A DNA stretch of 64,000 nt. Origin: Litorimonas sp051251645 (GTDB taxonomy: Bacteria > Pseudomonadota > Alphaproteobacteria > Caulobacterales > Maricaulaceae). Location: NCBI GenBank assembly GCA_051251645.1, contig JBPOEY010000001.1:992001-1056000 (forward strand), given 5' to 3'. This document shows, one piece after another, positions 51,915 through 60,713 of this stretch. The notes below the pieces were generated by a model, which did no database searches, was not told the origin of the DNA, and saw nothing but the letters and a program-made list of their open reading frames with translations. Position numbers and translations under genes: made by a program. Position 1 is the stretch's first letter. The number at the start of each line of letters is the position of its first letter.

Positions 51915-52924
51915 AACGTCGCGCCGTAATCGAAGAGTTGGTCGGGGAAACCCGCGCTGCCGTTTATGAAGGCCGTAAGCTTGTCGAGCTTCATCTCGAC
52001 CGCTGGTCCGATTTTAACAAACCGCGCTTTGGCGAACTCTGGACCGCGCGGGTTGGAACTGTCGACCCTTCTGTCGGCGGACTGTGGTTGCAAATGGGGA
52101 AAGGGCCGGATGCGCTGCTCTCCTTCAAGGGACAAAAAGACATGCCGCGCCTGACGGAAGGTGAACGCATTAATGTGACGATTGCAAAAGAAGCGATGGC
52201 CGAGAAAGGCCCGGTTGTACGTTATGCCGCCGAACCTTCGCGCGAGTCCCCAGGCGTTGTGCAAGCGCTCAGTTTGCGCGAACGGCTCATACAACGTTTC
52301 CCTGAGATTACGTTTGAAGAATCCTCTGTGGGTTTAGACACGTCGACCGAACGGGATGTCGCTATTCCGGGCGGTGGTTCGATCACGATTGAGCGCACGC
52401 AGGCTATGATTACTGTGGACGTGGATAAGGGCGGTGCGAAGACCGTGATGGATTGTAGCATTAATGGTGCGAAACTGATCATGGCCCAATTACGCCAACG
52501 GCGCTTGGGCGGGCTAATCGCGATCGATTTTCCCAACTTGCGCCAGCCCAAACATCGGTCATCCGTCATTCGCATGATGGAAGAGATGGCCGAAGCAGAC
52601 CCGGCATCGATTCGTATCGCGCCTTTTTCCCGGTTCGGCGTGGTTGAGATGACACGCGGACAAGACGGCCCCTCCCTAGACGCGCAACTGAATGATCGTT
52701 TCGGGGAGCCAACGGTTGAGTCTCGCGCCATTCATGCGCTGCGTCGTTTGGACCGTGAAGCCAAGGCGTCTGCGGGCGCGCAGATGGTTTTGACCGTCGA
52801 TAAAACGGTTTGGGAATGGCTAGAAACGCCACCCTTTGACTGGCGTACGCCGATGGCCGAACGGCTCGGTGCGCGTTTTACGGTCGAACTTGGCGATAAG
52901 CTGGATGTGAAAGCTGATCGATGA
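51911..52924 (+). CDS. Ribonuclease E/G-like protein (short form)
   Basis: 337 residues, much shorter than RNase E or G. An S1-like N-domain (RFGELWTARVGTVDPSVGGLWLQM region) is followed by the catalytic domain with ITVDVDKGGA and LIAIDFPNL, the two Asp residues that bind the catalytic Mg. Family homologues lack the Zn-link and the degradosome scaffold. It is a third RNase E/G-type protein in many alphaproteobacteria, probably for stable-RNA or mRNA trimming; substrate unknown. Tightly coupled to maf and yacG. Confidence 0.86.
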   Translation: MKRRAVIEELVGETRAAVYEGRKLVELHLDRWSDFNKPRFGELWTARVGTVDPSVGGLWLQMGKGPDALLSFKGQKDMPRLTEGERINVTIAKEAMAEKGPVVRYAAEPSRESPGVVQALSLRERLIQRFPEITFEESSVGLDTSTERDVAIPGGGSITIERTQAMITVDVDKGGAKTVMDCSINGAKLIMAQLRQRRLGGLIAIDFPNLRQPKHRSSVIRMMEEMAEADPASIRIAPFSRFGVVEMTRGQDGPSLDAQLNDRFGEPTVESRAIHALRRLDREAKASAGAQMVLTVDKTVWEWLETPPFDWRTPMAERLGARFTVELGDKLDVKADR

Positions 52925-53100
52925 GCAAAACGTGCACAATTTGTAAAAAGAAAGACGTTATTGAGACGTTTCGTCCTTTTTGCTCGAAACGCTGCGCAGA
53001 TGTGGATTTGGGGCGTTGGCTAAAAGGCGGTTACGCCATTCCAACCGATGAACATGTGCCGTCAGGTGAAATACCGCCACCTGCCGCTAATGATGAGTGA
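52921..53100 (+). CDS. yacG: DNA gyrase inhibitor YacG-like zinc-ribbon protein
   Basis: 59 residues. MSKTCTICKKKDVIETFRPFCSKRC gives the zinc site CxxC-x15-CxxxC, then ADVDLGRWLKGGYAIP, the YacG signature. YacG of Escherichia coli binds GyrB and blocks DNA binding. Its start overlaps the RNase gene stop as ATGA. It closes the murA-infA-maf cluster. Confidence 0.95.
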   Translation: MSKTCTICKKKDVIETFRPFCSKRCADVDLGRWLKGGYAIPTDEHVPSGEIPPPAANDE

Positions 53101-53105
53101 AGCCC

Positions 53106-53912
53106 TTAGCGTGCCATTATAAACGGCTCCTTCGCATCGCTGAAAAAGGCGTCATGCCCATAGCGCTGCTCGGCAACATTCATCGCGTCGAGAGTGGTAT
53201 AGGAAAACGCACTGACCTTTGTTCCATCTGAATGATAATCCTCAACCAGCGCGGCGCTGATCTGCCTGGCCGGAACACAGACCCAATCGACAATCTCCCG
53301 GAGGTGGCCGCGTAAGGGTCCATCCACGAACCAGCCAGAGCGTTCGCCATGGACATAGTGCCTCTCGGGGCGCTCAATATGGCCTAGATTGGCGGCGTAA
53401 ACCTTATGCACGGCGCGCGTCGCAAAGGAAGGCGGTTGGCACCAGTGTGAGAGACAGGTTCGGGCCTTCGCATCAAGATCGTGGATCGCGTAGAGAACCT
53501 CAGGCAACCAAGAGACCCATATTGATCGACCTCTGAGCCTATGTTCCGCGCAGAGCGCGTAGAGCATGTCTTCAAACCCGGCATCTTTGACATCGATGAG
53601 GAGAATGCAGTCGCTATTCTCATGATTGGCAATCGCGGCGAAGAGGTTTCGGGCCGATGGCATTCGCGCGAAATCACCGCCCAGCACTGGCAAATCTTTC
53701 GCCATCACGTTACAAATTTTGTGAAGAGTTCCGCGGCTATCCCGCGCGGATTCGTCGTGAGTGATGATAGGTGTGCCGCATCGGGTCAGGCGAATATCGA
53801 ATTCGATCTGCTTTACGCCAAAATCCAGCGCGGAAATTAGTCCCTCCATTGTACTCTCATGGTTTGAAAAACCACGAAAACGATGGGAGATAATTTGATC
53901 AAACCGAGCCAT
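53106..53912 (-). CDS. Glycerophosphodiester phosphodiesterase family protein
   Basis: 268 residues. HRFRGFSNHESTMEGLISALDFG and QIEFDIRLTRCGTPIITHDESARDS provide the catalytic His/Glu/Asp/His of the GDPD TIM barrel. The start at 53912 (MARFDQIISHRF) gives a protein lacking a signal peptide, so cytoplasmic. Likely releases an alcohol from glycerophosphodiesters. Convergent with yacG, with five bases between. Confidence 0.87.
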   Translation of the reverse strand: MARFDQIISHRFRGFSNHESTMEGLISALDFGVKQIEFDIRLTRCGTPIITHDESARDSRGTLHKICNVMAKDLPVLGGDFARMPSARNLFAAIANHENSDCILLIDVKDAGFEDMLYALCAEHRLRGRSIWVSWLPEVLYAIHDLDAKARTCLSHWCQPPSFATRAVHKVYAANLGHIERPERHYVHGERSGWFVDGPLRGHLREIVDWVCVPARQISAALVEDYHSDGTKVSAFSYTTLDAMNVAEQRYGHDAFFSDAKEPFIMAR

Positions 53913-53946
53913 ACGCACAGTTAGACTATGTAAGGGGGAAGGGGAA

Positions 53947-54022
53947 TGGTGCCCGAACCTGGATTTGAACCAGGGACACACGGATTTTCAATCCGTTGCT
54001 CTACCAACTGAGCTATTCGGGC
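53947..54022 (-). tRNA. tRNA-Phe (anticodon GAA)
   Basis: Minus-strand 76-base cloverleaf: acceptor GCCCGAA/TTCGGGC, D arm GCTC-AGTTGGTA-GAGC, anticodon stem ACGGA/TCCGT with loop TTGAAAA (anticodon GAA), T arm CCTGG-TTCAAAT-CCAGG, discriminator A and encoded CCA. Promoter at 54039-54067. Confidence 0.98.
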
Positions 54023-54038
54023 CTCGTTTCCGAGCCGC

Positions 54039-54067
54039 GCTATAGTCAGCCAAAAGTCTGCTGTCCA
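54039..54067 (-). promoter_or_regulatory. Promoter of tRNA-Phe
   Basis: Minus strand TGGACA (-35, 5 of 6 to TTGACA), 17-base spacer, TATAGC (-10), then GCGCGGCTCGG, a GC-rich discriminator. Transcription would start about ten bases before the mature tRNA 5' end at 54022. Strong, stringently controlled tRNA promoter by appearance. Confidence 0.65.
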
Positions 54068-54146
54068 CTCTGTTACGCCGCAAATTTTTCGCTAACTACA
54101 TTCGTTAGTTCCAGTTCAAAAAAGTGATGAGCTTTTCCTTTGCAGT

Positions 54147-54161
54147 TGCAACTAGTTCTCA
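54147..54161. promoter_or_regulatory. Candidate iron-regulator box upstream of feoA
   Basis: TGCAACTAGTTCTCA matches 9 of 14 positions of a 7-1-7 Fur-type box, and it contains the palindrome AACTAGTT; the perfect 10-base palindrome AGTTGCAACT overlaps it at 54144-54153. It lies 15-30 bases before feoA. The match is partial, and alphaproteobacteria also use other iron regulators, so this is only a candidate. Confidence 0.25.
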
Positions 54162-54175
54162 CTATAGACTGGCTT

Positions 54176-54427
54176 ATGACTTCCATGCCAACCCGTCTGA
54201 CTGATATTGCTCGGTCGAACCCGACTCGTATTCTTGGGTTTTCAGCGACAGACCCGGCTCTGGAAACACGATTGCGAGACATTGGGTTTGCTGAAGGCGA
54301 CCGTGTTGTGCCCCTTCATTTTGGTCTGTTCGGACGAAACCCGATGAGCGTTCGTCTGAATGGGGCCATCATTGCGCTACGCCGCAAAGATGCGCAGGCT
54401 ATTCTTGTTGAACCCGTAAAACCTTAG
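54176..54427 (+). CDS. feoA: Ferrous iron transport protein A
   Basis: 83 residues, SH3-like fold. RILGFSATDPALETRLRDIGFAEGDRVVPLH and GRNPMSVRLNGAIIALRRKDA match the FeoA family; it modulates FeoB, possibly through its G domain. Start at 54176 (or MPTRL at 54185). Ten bases before feoB, so co-transcribed. No feoC. Confidence 0.9.
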   Translation: MTSMPTRLTDIARSNPTRILGFSATDPALETRLRDIGFAEGDRVVPLHFGLFGRNPMSVRLNGAIIALRRKDAQAILVEPVKP

Positions 54428-54437
54428 ACCGACCCTT

Positions 54438-56294
54438 ATGTCTGATACAGATACTTTAACGCGCCCGGTCCGGCTCGCACTTCTTGGCGCGCCAAATTGC
54501 GGAAAAACCTCGCTTTTTAATGCGTTGACAGGCGGGCGGGCCAAAGTGGCCAATTATCCGGGGGTGACAGTTGAATATCGCAAGGGCGAGTTCACATTAC
54601 CTGACGGCCAAAAAGTTGAATTGCTCGATCTGCCAGGTGTTTATGGTGACACGGGGAAATCGATGGATGAGCGGATCGCGATTGATGCGGTGAATGGGCG
54701 ATTAAGCGGAGAACGTGCGCCCGATGCGTTGTTATTTATGCTCGACGCCGCGCATATCGAAACCCACTTGCACAATGTGCTTCAAGCCAAAAACTATGGC
54801 CTCCCAGTCATATTAGTCCTCAACATGATGGATATGGCCGCGCGTGACGGATTGAACATCGATATTCCTGCGCTCGAGCAAGAACTCGGAATTCCAGTCA
54901 TCAATTGCGTTGCGGTCCGCGCCTCTGGGCGCGCCCCGTTGTTGGATTTCCTCACGGATTGGACGGGTGATGTTGAGCATGGCAGCGCCGCCGTTCCGGA
55001 TAATGAGCCGGGCGATGTGCGTGACTTACAGCAACGCGCCCGCTCAGCGACTCGCATGGCGGTGTCGCGAGTTCATCAAATTGAAACGTTCACGCACCGA
55101 ATTGATAAGTTCGTTCTGCATCCGGTTCTGGGTCTCTTCATCCTGCTCAGTATTTTATTCGTGATGTTCCAAGCGGTCTATACATGGTCAGGTCCAGCGA
55201 TGGACATGATCGAAGGGGGTATCGGGTGGCTGCAAGTCATCGTGTCTGCAGTGATTCCAGAGGGCCTTCTGCGGTCGCTTATTGTCGACGGCATGATCGC
55301 GGGCGTCGGAGCCGTGCTCGTATTTCTGCCACAGATCATTATCCTATTTGCTTTCATCCTCTTACTCGAAGCGTCAGGCTATATGGCGCGTGCCGCGTTT
55401 CTCGTTGATTCGATTATGGCGAAGGCTGGCTTGAATGGTCGCGCCTTTATTCCGCTTTTATCATCGTTCGCCTGCGCGATCCCCGGCGTGATGGCGGCGA
55501 GGACGATCGAGCAAGAACGTGACCGGCTGACCACGATAATGATTGCGCCTCTGATGACGTGTGCGGCGCGTTGGCCTGTCTATTTTTTGATTATTGGCGC
55601 GTTTATCCCAGACGGTCGCGTCGGCGTGTTTTCACAACAGGGTCTTGTTGCTTTCGGCCTGATTATCGTTGGAATTGTTTTCGCCTTCATTATGGCGGCG
55701 ATCTTCAAACGGACATTGGCGCGGGGCGAAAGCTCCGGTCTGTTGATTGAGCTACCCAGCTACAAGACGCCTGTTTTCCGGGATTATCTACGGGGTCTGT
55801 ATGATCGCGGCATGATCTTCGTGAACCGCGCGGGACGGATTATCTTGCCCGCGTCTGTGGTGATCTGGTTCCTCACCACGTTCCCGCGCAACGCGGTGAG
55901 CATTAACGAGACTTTCGCGGGCATGATCGGCAATATCATCCTGCCCGTGCTGCAACCCATTGGCTTTAATCTCGAAATGTCGATATCCTTGATCCCAGCG
56001 ATGGCCGCGCGCGAAGTCGCGGTGTCGAGCCTCGCGACAATCTATGCCGTGCAAGGCGATGGAGGTGAGGGCCAAATGTCAGCCATCATCGCGAGTCAGT
56101 GGTCGATGGCGACCGGGCTGGCTTTCCTTGCGTGGTTTGTCTTTGCGCCACAGTGCCTGTCGACCTTTGCGATTATCCGCAAAGAGACCAACAGTTGGAA
56201 ATGGCCGCTCTTCGCGTTTAGCTATTTGTTCGTTCTCGCATATTTGGCTGCTGCCGCGACCTATCACACGGCCGTCGCGTTTGGGCTCGGTTAG
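54438..56294 (+). CDS. feoB: Ferrous iron transporter B
   Basis: 618 residues. The N-terminal G domain has LLGAPNCGKTSLFNALTGG (G1), YPGVTVEYRKGEF (G2), LLDLPGVYGD (G3), LVLNMMDMA (G4, with NMMD in place of NxxD). The C-terminal membrane region carries two Gate domains with SFACAIPGVMAARTI, where the Cys is conserved, and SLIPAMAAREVAVSSLATIYAV. Imports Fe2+ across the inner membrane. GTPase-coupled. Likely low-iron regulated. Confidence 0.95.
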   Translation: MSDTDTLTRPVRLALLGAPNCGKTSLFNALTGGRAKVANYPGVTVEYRKGEFTLPDGQKVELLDLPGVYGDTGKSMDERIAIDAVNGRLSGERAPDALLFMLDAAHIETHLHNVLQAKNYGLPVILVLNMMDMAARDGLNIDIPALEQELGIPVINCVAVRASGRAPLLDFLTDWTGDVEHGSAAVPDNEPGDVRDLQQRARSATRMAVSRVHQIETFTHRIDKFVLHPVLGLFILLSILFVMFQAVYTWSGPAMDMIEGGIGWLQVIVSAVIPEGLLRSLIVDGMIAGVGAVLVFLPQIIILFAFILLLEASGYMARAAFLVDSIMAKAGLNGRAFIPLLSSFACAIPGVMAARTIEQERDRLTTIMIAPLMTCAARWPVYFLIIGAFIPDGRVGVFSQQGLVAFGLIIVGIVFAFIMAAIFKRTLARGESSGLLIELPSYKTPVFRDYLRGLYDRGMIFVNRAGRIILPASVVIWFLTTFPRNAVSINETFAGMIGNIILPVLQPIGFNLEMSISLIPAMAAREVAVSSLATIYAVQGDGGEGQMSAIIASQWSMATGLAFLAWFVFAPQCLSTFAIIRKETNSWKWPLFAFSYLFVLAYLAAAATYHTAVAFGLG

Positions 56295-56324
56295 TCCACA
56301 ACTCTACAATCTTGCGGGTTAACC

Positions 56325-56347
56325 TCTGACGCGATTCGTGGCAGAGG
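56325..56347 (+). promoter_or_regulatory. Hairpin covering the ribosome binding site of the transketolase gene
   Basis: CTCTG pairs with CAGAG, then after an A-G mismatch CGCG pairs with CGTG (one G-T) around an ATT loop. The 3' arm contains most of the purine-rich AGAGGG just before the ATG at 56354. Such a hairpin could dampen translation; whether it is used is unknown. Confidence 0.3.
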
Positions 56348-56353
56348 GCGTGA

Positions 56354-58348
56354 ATGACCGAACTCTCTCAAAGCCAGCATGACCATCGTGACATGGCGAA
56401 TGCGATTACAGCTCTTTCTATGGATGCTGTGCAGCGCGCCAATAGTGGTCACCCGGGTATGCCCATGGGGATGGCCGATGCGGCAACCGTTCTATTTTCA
56501 AAGTTCTTGAAATTCGATCCGTCCGATCCGAACTGGGCGGATCGCGATCGGTTCATTCTCTCCGCGGGGCACGGCTCGATGCTGATTTACAGCCTGTTGC
56601 ACCTGACGGGCTACAAAGCTGTGACGATGGATCAGATCAAAAATTTTCGCCAACTCGGATCAATCACGGCGGGCCACCCTGAATATGGCCATGTGCCAGG
56701 CGTCGAGACGACAACAGGCCCGCTCGGGCAGGGGATTTCCAATGCAGTCGGATTTGCTCTCGCCGAACGCCACATGAATGCGCGCTACGGCGATGATCTG
56801 GTTAATCACCACACCTATACCATCGCTGGCGATGGCTGCCTGATGGAAGGCATTAGTCAGGAAGCCATTAGCTTGGCCGGCCATCTGGGTCTGAACAAGC
56901 TGACGGTTCTCTGGGACGATAATAGCATCACGATTGATGGTCCTGTGTCGCTGTCCGATTCGACGAACCAAAAGAAGCGGTTCGAAGCCAGCGGGTGGAA
57001 GGTCATAGAGATTGATGGTCATAACCCGCAACAGGTCGCCAGCGCTCTGCGGCGGGCCAAGAAATCTGACAAGCCCACAATGATCGCTTGCAAAACCACC
57101 ATCGGCAAAGGCGCACCAACCAAAGCTGGTTTGAACAAAGCTCACGGCTCTCCGCTTGGCGATGAAGAGATTGCGGGTGTTCGCGCAGCGATAGGCTGGG
57201 ACCATGGTCCGTTCGAAATTCCCGAGGATGTTTACAAGCTCTGGAAACGTCCGGCGCGTCGGGGTCGTAAAGACCATCGCGAATGGGCCGAGCGGCTCTC
57301 AGCGTCCGATCATAAAGCAGATTTCGAGCGCGCGATGGCGGGAGATTTAAACGACGGTTGGCTGGAGAGTTTCCAAACTTACAAAGACAAAGTCGCAGCA
57401 GAGAAGCCATCAATGGCAACGCGCGCGGCCTCAGGCAAAGCCCTTGTGCCGTTGACAGAACTCTTAACGGATATGATTTCCGGGTCGGCTGATCTGGAAG
57501 GATCAAATAAGACCAAGACATCGGCTACGTCTAACGAAATTCAAGCCGGACATTATGGTGGCCGATATGTCAATTATGGCATTCGTGAACACGGTATGGC
57601 GGCGGCAATGAACGGTATGGCCTTACATGGTGGTATCTTGCCTTACTCTGGCTTGTTCATGGTTTTCATGGATTATTGCCGTCCATCCGTCCGTTTGGCC
57701 GGTTTAATGGGTGTGCAGTCCATTTATGTCGCAACCCATGATTCCATCGGTGTCGGTGAAGATGGTCCGACACACCAACCTGTCGAGCATCTGGCGAGCC
57801 TCCGCGCGATCCCGAACGTCTATACTTATCGCCCCGCCGACGCGCTGGAGACAGCCGAGTGTTGGGAATTGGCCGTACAACGCAAAGATAGTCCGAGCGT
57901 CATGGCGCTAACCCGCCAAGGTCTGCCCGCCGTGCGCGATGATGCCTCAACGAATTGGTGCGAACGTGGGGGTTATGTCTTGAAAAAAGGCGACGGCGCT
58001 GATGATATTGTGCTGATCGGCACGGGGTCGGAAGTCCATCTTTGCGTCGAAGCGGCAGAGCGTTTGGCGGGTGAGGGGATCTCCGCGCGGGTCGTGTCTA
58101 TACCGTGTATGGATGTTTTCATGGAGCAGGACGAAAACTACATCCGCTCTGTGTTGGGCAAAGATTTACCGAAGGTCGCGGTTGAAGCGGGTATCCGCCA
58201 AGGCTGGGACGCATTAATTGGGCGTGAAGGCGCATTTGTCGGCATGGATGGTTTCGGTGCCTCCGCACCGGGCGCGGCATTGTTCGAGCATTTTGGTATT
58301 ACGGCAGACGCCGTTGTCGCCGCCGCAAAATCACAGCTCGCTTCATGA
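56354..58348 (+). CDS. tkt: Transketolase
   Basis: 664 residues, TPP-dependent enzyme of the pentose phosphate and (in autotrophs) Calvin pathways. RANSGHPGMPMGMADAATVLF is the N-terminal signature; the TPP/Mg site is TIAGDGCLMEGISQEAIS followed by WDDNSITIDG; the pyrimidine domain has VNYGIREHGMAAAMNGMALHGG. No other Calvin cycle gene is near. Its stop overlaps the next start by four bases. Confidence 0.96.
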   Translation: MTELSQSQHDHRDMANAITALSMDAVQRANSGHPGMPMGMADAATVLFSKFLKFDPSDPNWADRDRFILSAGHGSMLIYSLLHLTGYKAVTMDQIKNFRQLGSITAGHPEYGHVPGVETTTGPLGQGISNAVGFALAERHMNARYGDDLVNHHTYTIAGDGCLMEGISQEAISLAGHLGLNKLTVLWDDNSITIDGPVSLSDSTNQKKRFEASGWKVIEIDGHNPQQVASALRRAKKSDKPTMIACKTTIGKGAPTKAGLNKAHGSPLGDEEIAGVRAAIGWDHGPFEIPEDVYKLWKRPARRGRKDHREWAERLSASDHKADFERAMAGDLNDGWLESFQTYKDKVAAEKPSMATRAASGKALVPLTELLTDMISGSADLEGSNKTKTSATSNEIQAGHYGGRYVNYGIREHGMAAAMNGMALHGGILPYSGLFMVFMDYCRPSVRLAGLMGVQSIYVATHDSIGVGEDGPTHQPVEHLASLRAIPNVYTYRPADALETAECWELAVQRKDSPSVMALTRQGLPAVRDDASTNWCERGGYVLKKGDGADDIVLIGTGSEVHLCVEAAERLAGEGISARVVSIPCMDVFMEQDENYIRSVLGKDLPKVAVEAGIRQGWDALIGREGAFVGMDGFGASAPGAALFEHFGITADAVVAAAKSQLAS

Positions 58349-58770
58349 AGGAACTACCGGGAGATGTGTTCGTTACGGGACAGTTGATGCCGGCTCAATT
58401 GCAAGCTTTGGCGGAACAAGGCGTGATGAGCTTCATCAATAACCGCCCGGACCAAGAAGCTCCTTTACAACCAATGTCGGAGGAGATGGAGCAAGCCGCC
58501 ATGGCGGCGTCGATCGATTATTTTCATATCCCAATGGCCGGAGGTTTGACGCCAGGCCTGATCGAAGCGTCGATCACTGCCTATGAAAACACGCCTCGAC
58601 CGATCGTCACATTCTGTGCCTCGGGCATGCGTTCAGCCGCTCTTTGGGCGTTCGCGCATGTCGATAAACTCGGTGTTGATGGCGTGTTGGATGCGGTCAG
58701 TGCCGTTGGCTATCAGTTGGGTCAAATCCGCCAACCTTTAATGGATTTCGCCGCAAGAGAGCAAAGCTGA
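58345..58770 (+). CDS. TIGR01244-family sulfurtransferase/phosphatase-like protein
   Basis: 141 residues. GQLMPAQLQALAEQGVMSFINNRPDQEAP resembles the DUF442/Blh-type dual-specificity phosphatase-like start, and the active-site Cys loop VTFCASGMRSAALWAF has the C-x4-R spacing of the TIGR01244 sulfurtransferase group. It handles sulfane sulfur, likely. It is coupled to tkt by an ATGA overlap and lies 37 bases before a SulP transporter, a recurrent pair. Confidence 0.8.
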   Translation: MKELPGDVFVTGQLMPAQLQALAEQGVMSFINNRPDQEAPLQPMSEEMEQAAMAASIDYFHIPMAGGLTPGLIEASITAYENTPRPIVTFCASGMRSAALWAFAHVDKLGVDGVLDAVSAVGYQLGQIRQPLMDFAAREQS

Positions 58771-58807
58771 CAACGCGAGCAACATTCGTCTACCGTGAGC
58801 CAGTCTT

Positions 58808-60556
58808 ATGAATGGCTGGCTCGGGTCTGCGGTGAAGGCGCAATGGGGCTGGCTCGGAGACTATTCGGGGTCTCGATTCTCTAGCGACTTAGTCGCCGCC
58901 ATTGTCGTGACGATCCTTTTAGTCCCCCAATCTCTGGCCTATGCTTTGTTGGCGGGTTTGCCACCAAAAGTTGGCATTTACGCCTCGATCACACCTCTGC
59001 TAGCCTATGCCGTCTTAGGCAGTTCACGGCAGTTGAATGTGGGTCCGACGGCGGTGATCTCTTTGATGACGGCGGCGACAATTTACGAACTCCCAGAAGA
59101 ATTGCGGATCGTTGGCGCCGCGGCCATCGCCTTAATGGTAGGGGTGATGTTGATCGGGGCGGGTCTGCTGAAGGCCGGGTTCTTGATGAATTTCGTTTCC
59201 CGTCCTGTCGTGTCTGCCTATATTACGGGGGCCGCACTCCTTATTGTTATCAGTCAGTTACGGCATATATTTGGGGTTGATGGTGGGGGTCGCACGGCCT
59301 TATCGATGATTGGAAACCTCAGCGATCAGATCAGCCAAACTAACCTGATTACGGTGGGTGTAAGTCTGGCGGCCCTTATAAGTTTTTATCTGGCGAGACA
59401 CAGTTTTGCCTACCGCTTGGTCAAGTTGGGCGTTTCGAGTAATCTTGCCAAAATGGCGTCTCGTATGGCGCCGATCTTGATCATTGCCCTATTTATCGTC
59501 GCGAGTTGGGCGATGGGACTCGATCAAAAAGGGTTGGCGATTGTCGGCACTGTTCCGGGTGGATTGCCCCCGTTTCGTATTCCAATGATCGAAACGTCGT
59601 TGATCCAATCGCTGATGGTGCCTGCTGCTGTAATTGCGATTGTTGCCTTCGTCGATAGCACCTCCACGGCGCAAGAGTTGGCCGCACGGCAACGCGATTC
59701 AATCAATGCGAACCGCGAATTGTTGGGATTGGGGGCCGCAAATATCGCGGCTGGACTGTCAGCGGGCTATGCCGTCAACGGCTCTATGTCGCGGTCCGCC
59801 GTCAATGCGGCCGCCGGCGGAGAAACACGTCTTTCAGGGATTATCGTCGCGGCCTTAATGGCCTTGACGGCCATGTTCTTGACGCCGCTTCTCACGCCGC
59901 TTCCATTGTCCGTTCTGGCGGCTCTAATTATCATTGCTTGCCTCAGCTTGCTCGATTTCAAGACAATTTGGCAGACATGGGTCTACTCGCGCATCGACGG
60001 TGTCACGGCGGTCGCAACCTTCCTTTCGGTGTTATTGTTAGGGGTGCAATATGGGGTTTTGGTCGGCGTTGTGTTGGCCATGGCTTTGCATATCCGCACG
60101 ACAGTCAATCCGCACATGCCGCTCGTCGGGCGCTTTCCGGGCACAGAGCATTATCGTGATGCGCAACGGTTTGTGGTCGAAACCAATGATCAAGTCAAAA
60201 CCATGCGGATAGATGAAAGCCTTTACTATGCCAACGCGCGGACATTGGAAGATCGTGTCGCCACCATCGTCTCAGAAAATTCGGAGCTGACGGATTTGAT
60301 TTTTATGTGCACTGCCGTCAACCGGATTGATGCGTCGGCATTAAGCTCACTGGAAACGATCAATAATCGCTTGAAATCCGCTGATATCGCGTTGCATTTT
60401 TCCGATATGCAAAGCCGGGTGAGGGAGCGTTTATTTCGCTCGTCCTTCTTGGATCGCCTGACAGGACAGATTTTTCTCTCTCAGCATGAAGCGATGGAGA
60501 CACTTCGCCCCGCCCCGGACTGGTCCTTCCTCGATGATCACATCGACATACACTGA
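58808..60556 (+). CDS. SulP-family anion transporter with STAS domain
   Basis: 582 residues. The sequence VAAIVVTILLVPQSLAYALLAGLPPKVGIYASI is the SulP signature. About 12 membrane helices are visible. The C-terminal cytoplasmic STAS domain (about 445-570) contains LIFMCTAVNRIDASALSSLE. Likely imports sulfate or another anion. An adjoining sulfurtransferase-like gene suggests a link with sulfur metabolism, but bicarbonate cannot be excluded. Confidence 0.92.
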   Translation: MNGWLGSAVKAQWGWLGDYSGSRFSSDLVAAIVVTILLVPQSLAYALLAGLPPKVGIYASITPLLAYAVLGSSRQLNVGPTAVISLMTAATIYELPEELRIVGAAAIALMVGVMLIGAGLLKAGFLMNFVSRPVVSAYITGAALLIVISQLRHIFGVDGGGRTALSMIGNLSDQISQTNLITVGVSLAALISFYLARHSFAYRLVKLGVSSNLAKMASRMAPILIIALFIVASWAMGLDQKGLAIVGTVPGGLPPFRIPMIETSLIQSLMVPAAVIAIVAFVDSTSTAQELAARQRDSINANRELLGLGAANIAAGLSAGYAVNGSMSRSAVNAAAGGETRLSGIIVAALMALTAMFLTPLLTPLPLSVLAALIIIACLSLLDFKTIWQTWVYSRIDGVTAVATFLSVLLLGVQYGVLVGVVLAMALHIRTTVNPHMPLVGRFPGTEHYRDAQRFVVETNDQVKTMRIDESLYYANARTLEDRVATIVSENSELTDLIFMCTAVNRIDASALSSLETINNRLKSADIALHFSDMQSRVRERLFRSSFLDRLTGQIFLSQHEAMETLRPAPDWSFLDDHIDIH

Positions 60557-60574
60557 GCCGGGCACTGAGCCAGG
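60551..60574 (+). repeat. Tandem 12-base duplication at the SulP stop codon
   Basis: CACTGAGCCGGG is repeated directly as CACTGAGCCAGG, one mismatch. The first copy contains the SulP stop codon, so the duplication does not change the protein. A small replication-slippage product. Confidence 0.5.
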
Positions 60575-60713
60575 CAAAGCCGTCGAAAATCATAGACTTG
60601 CGCCGGATCGGTCGGCTCGCTAACAACGAAGGGACAGAAGACTTATAGGACGTCAGGGGCCGCGCACCGACTTCGGATTGCGCGAACCGACGGACGCAAG
60701 GAAAGACACGGCC

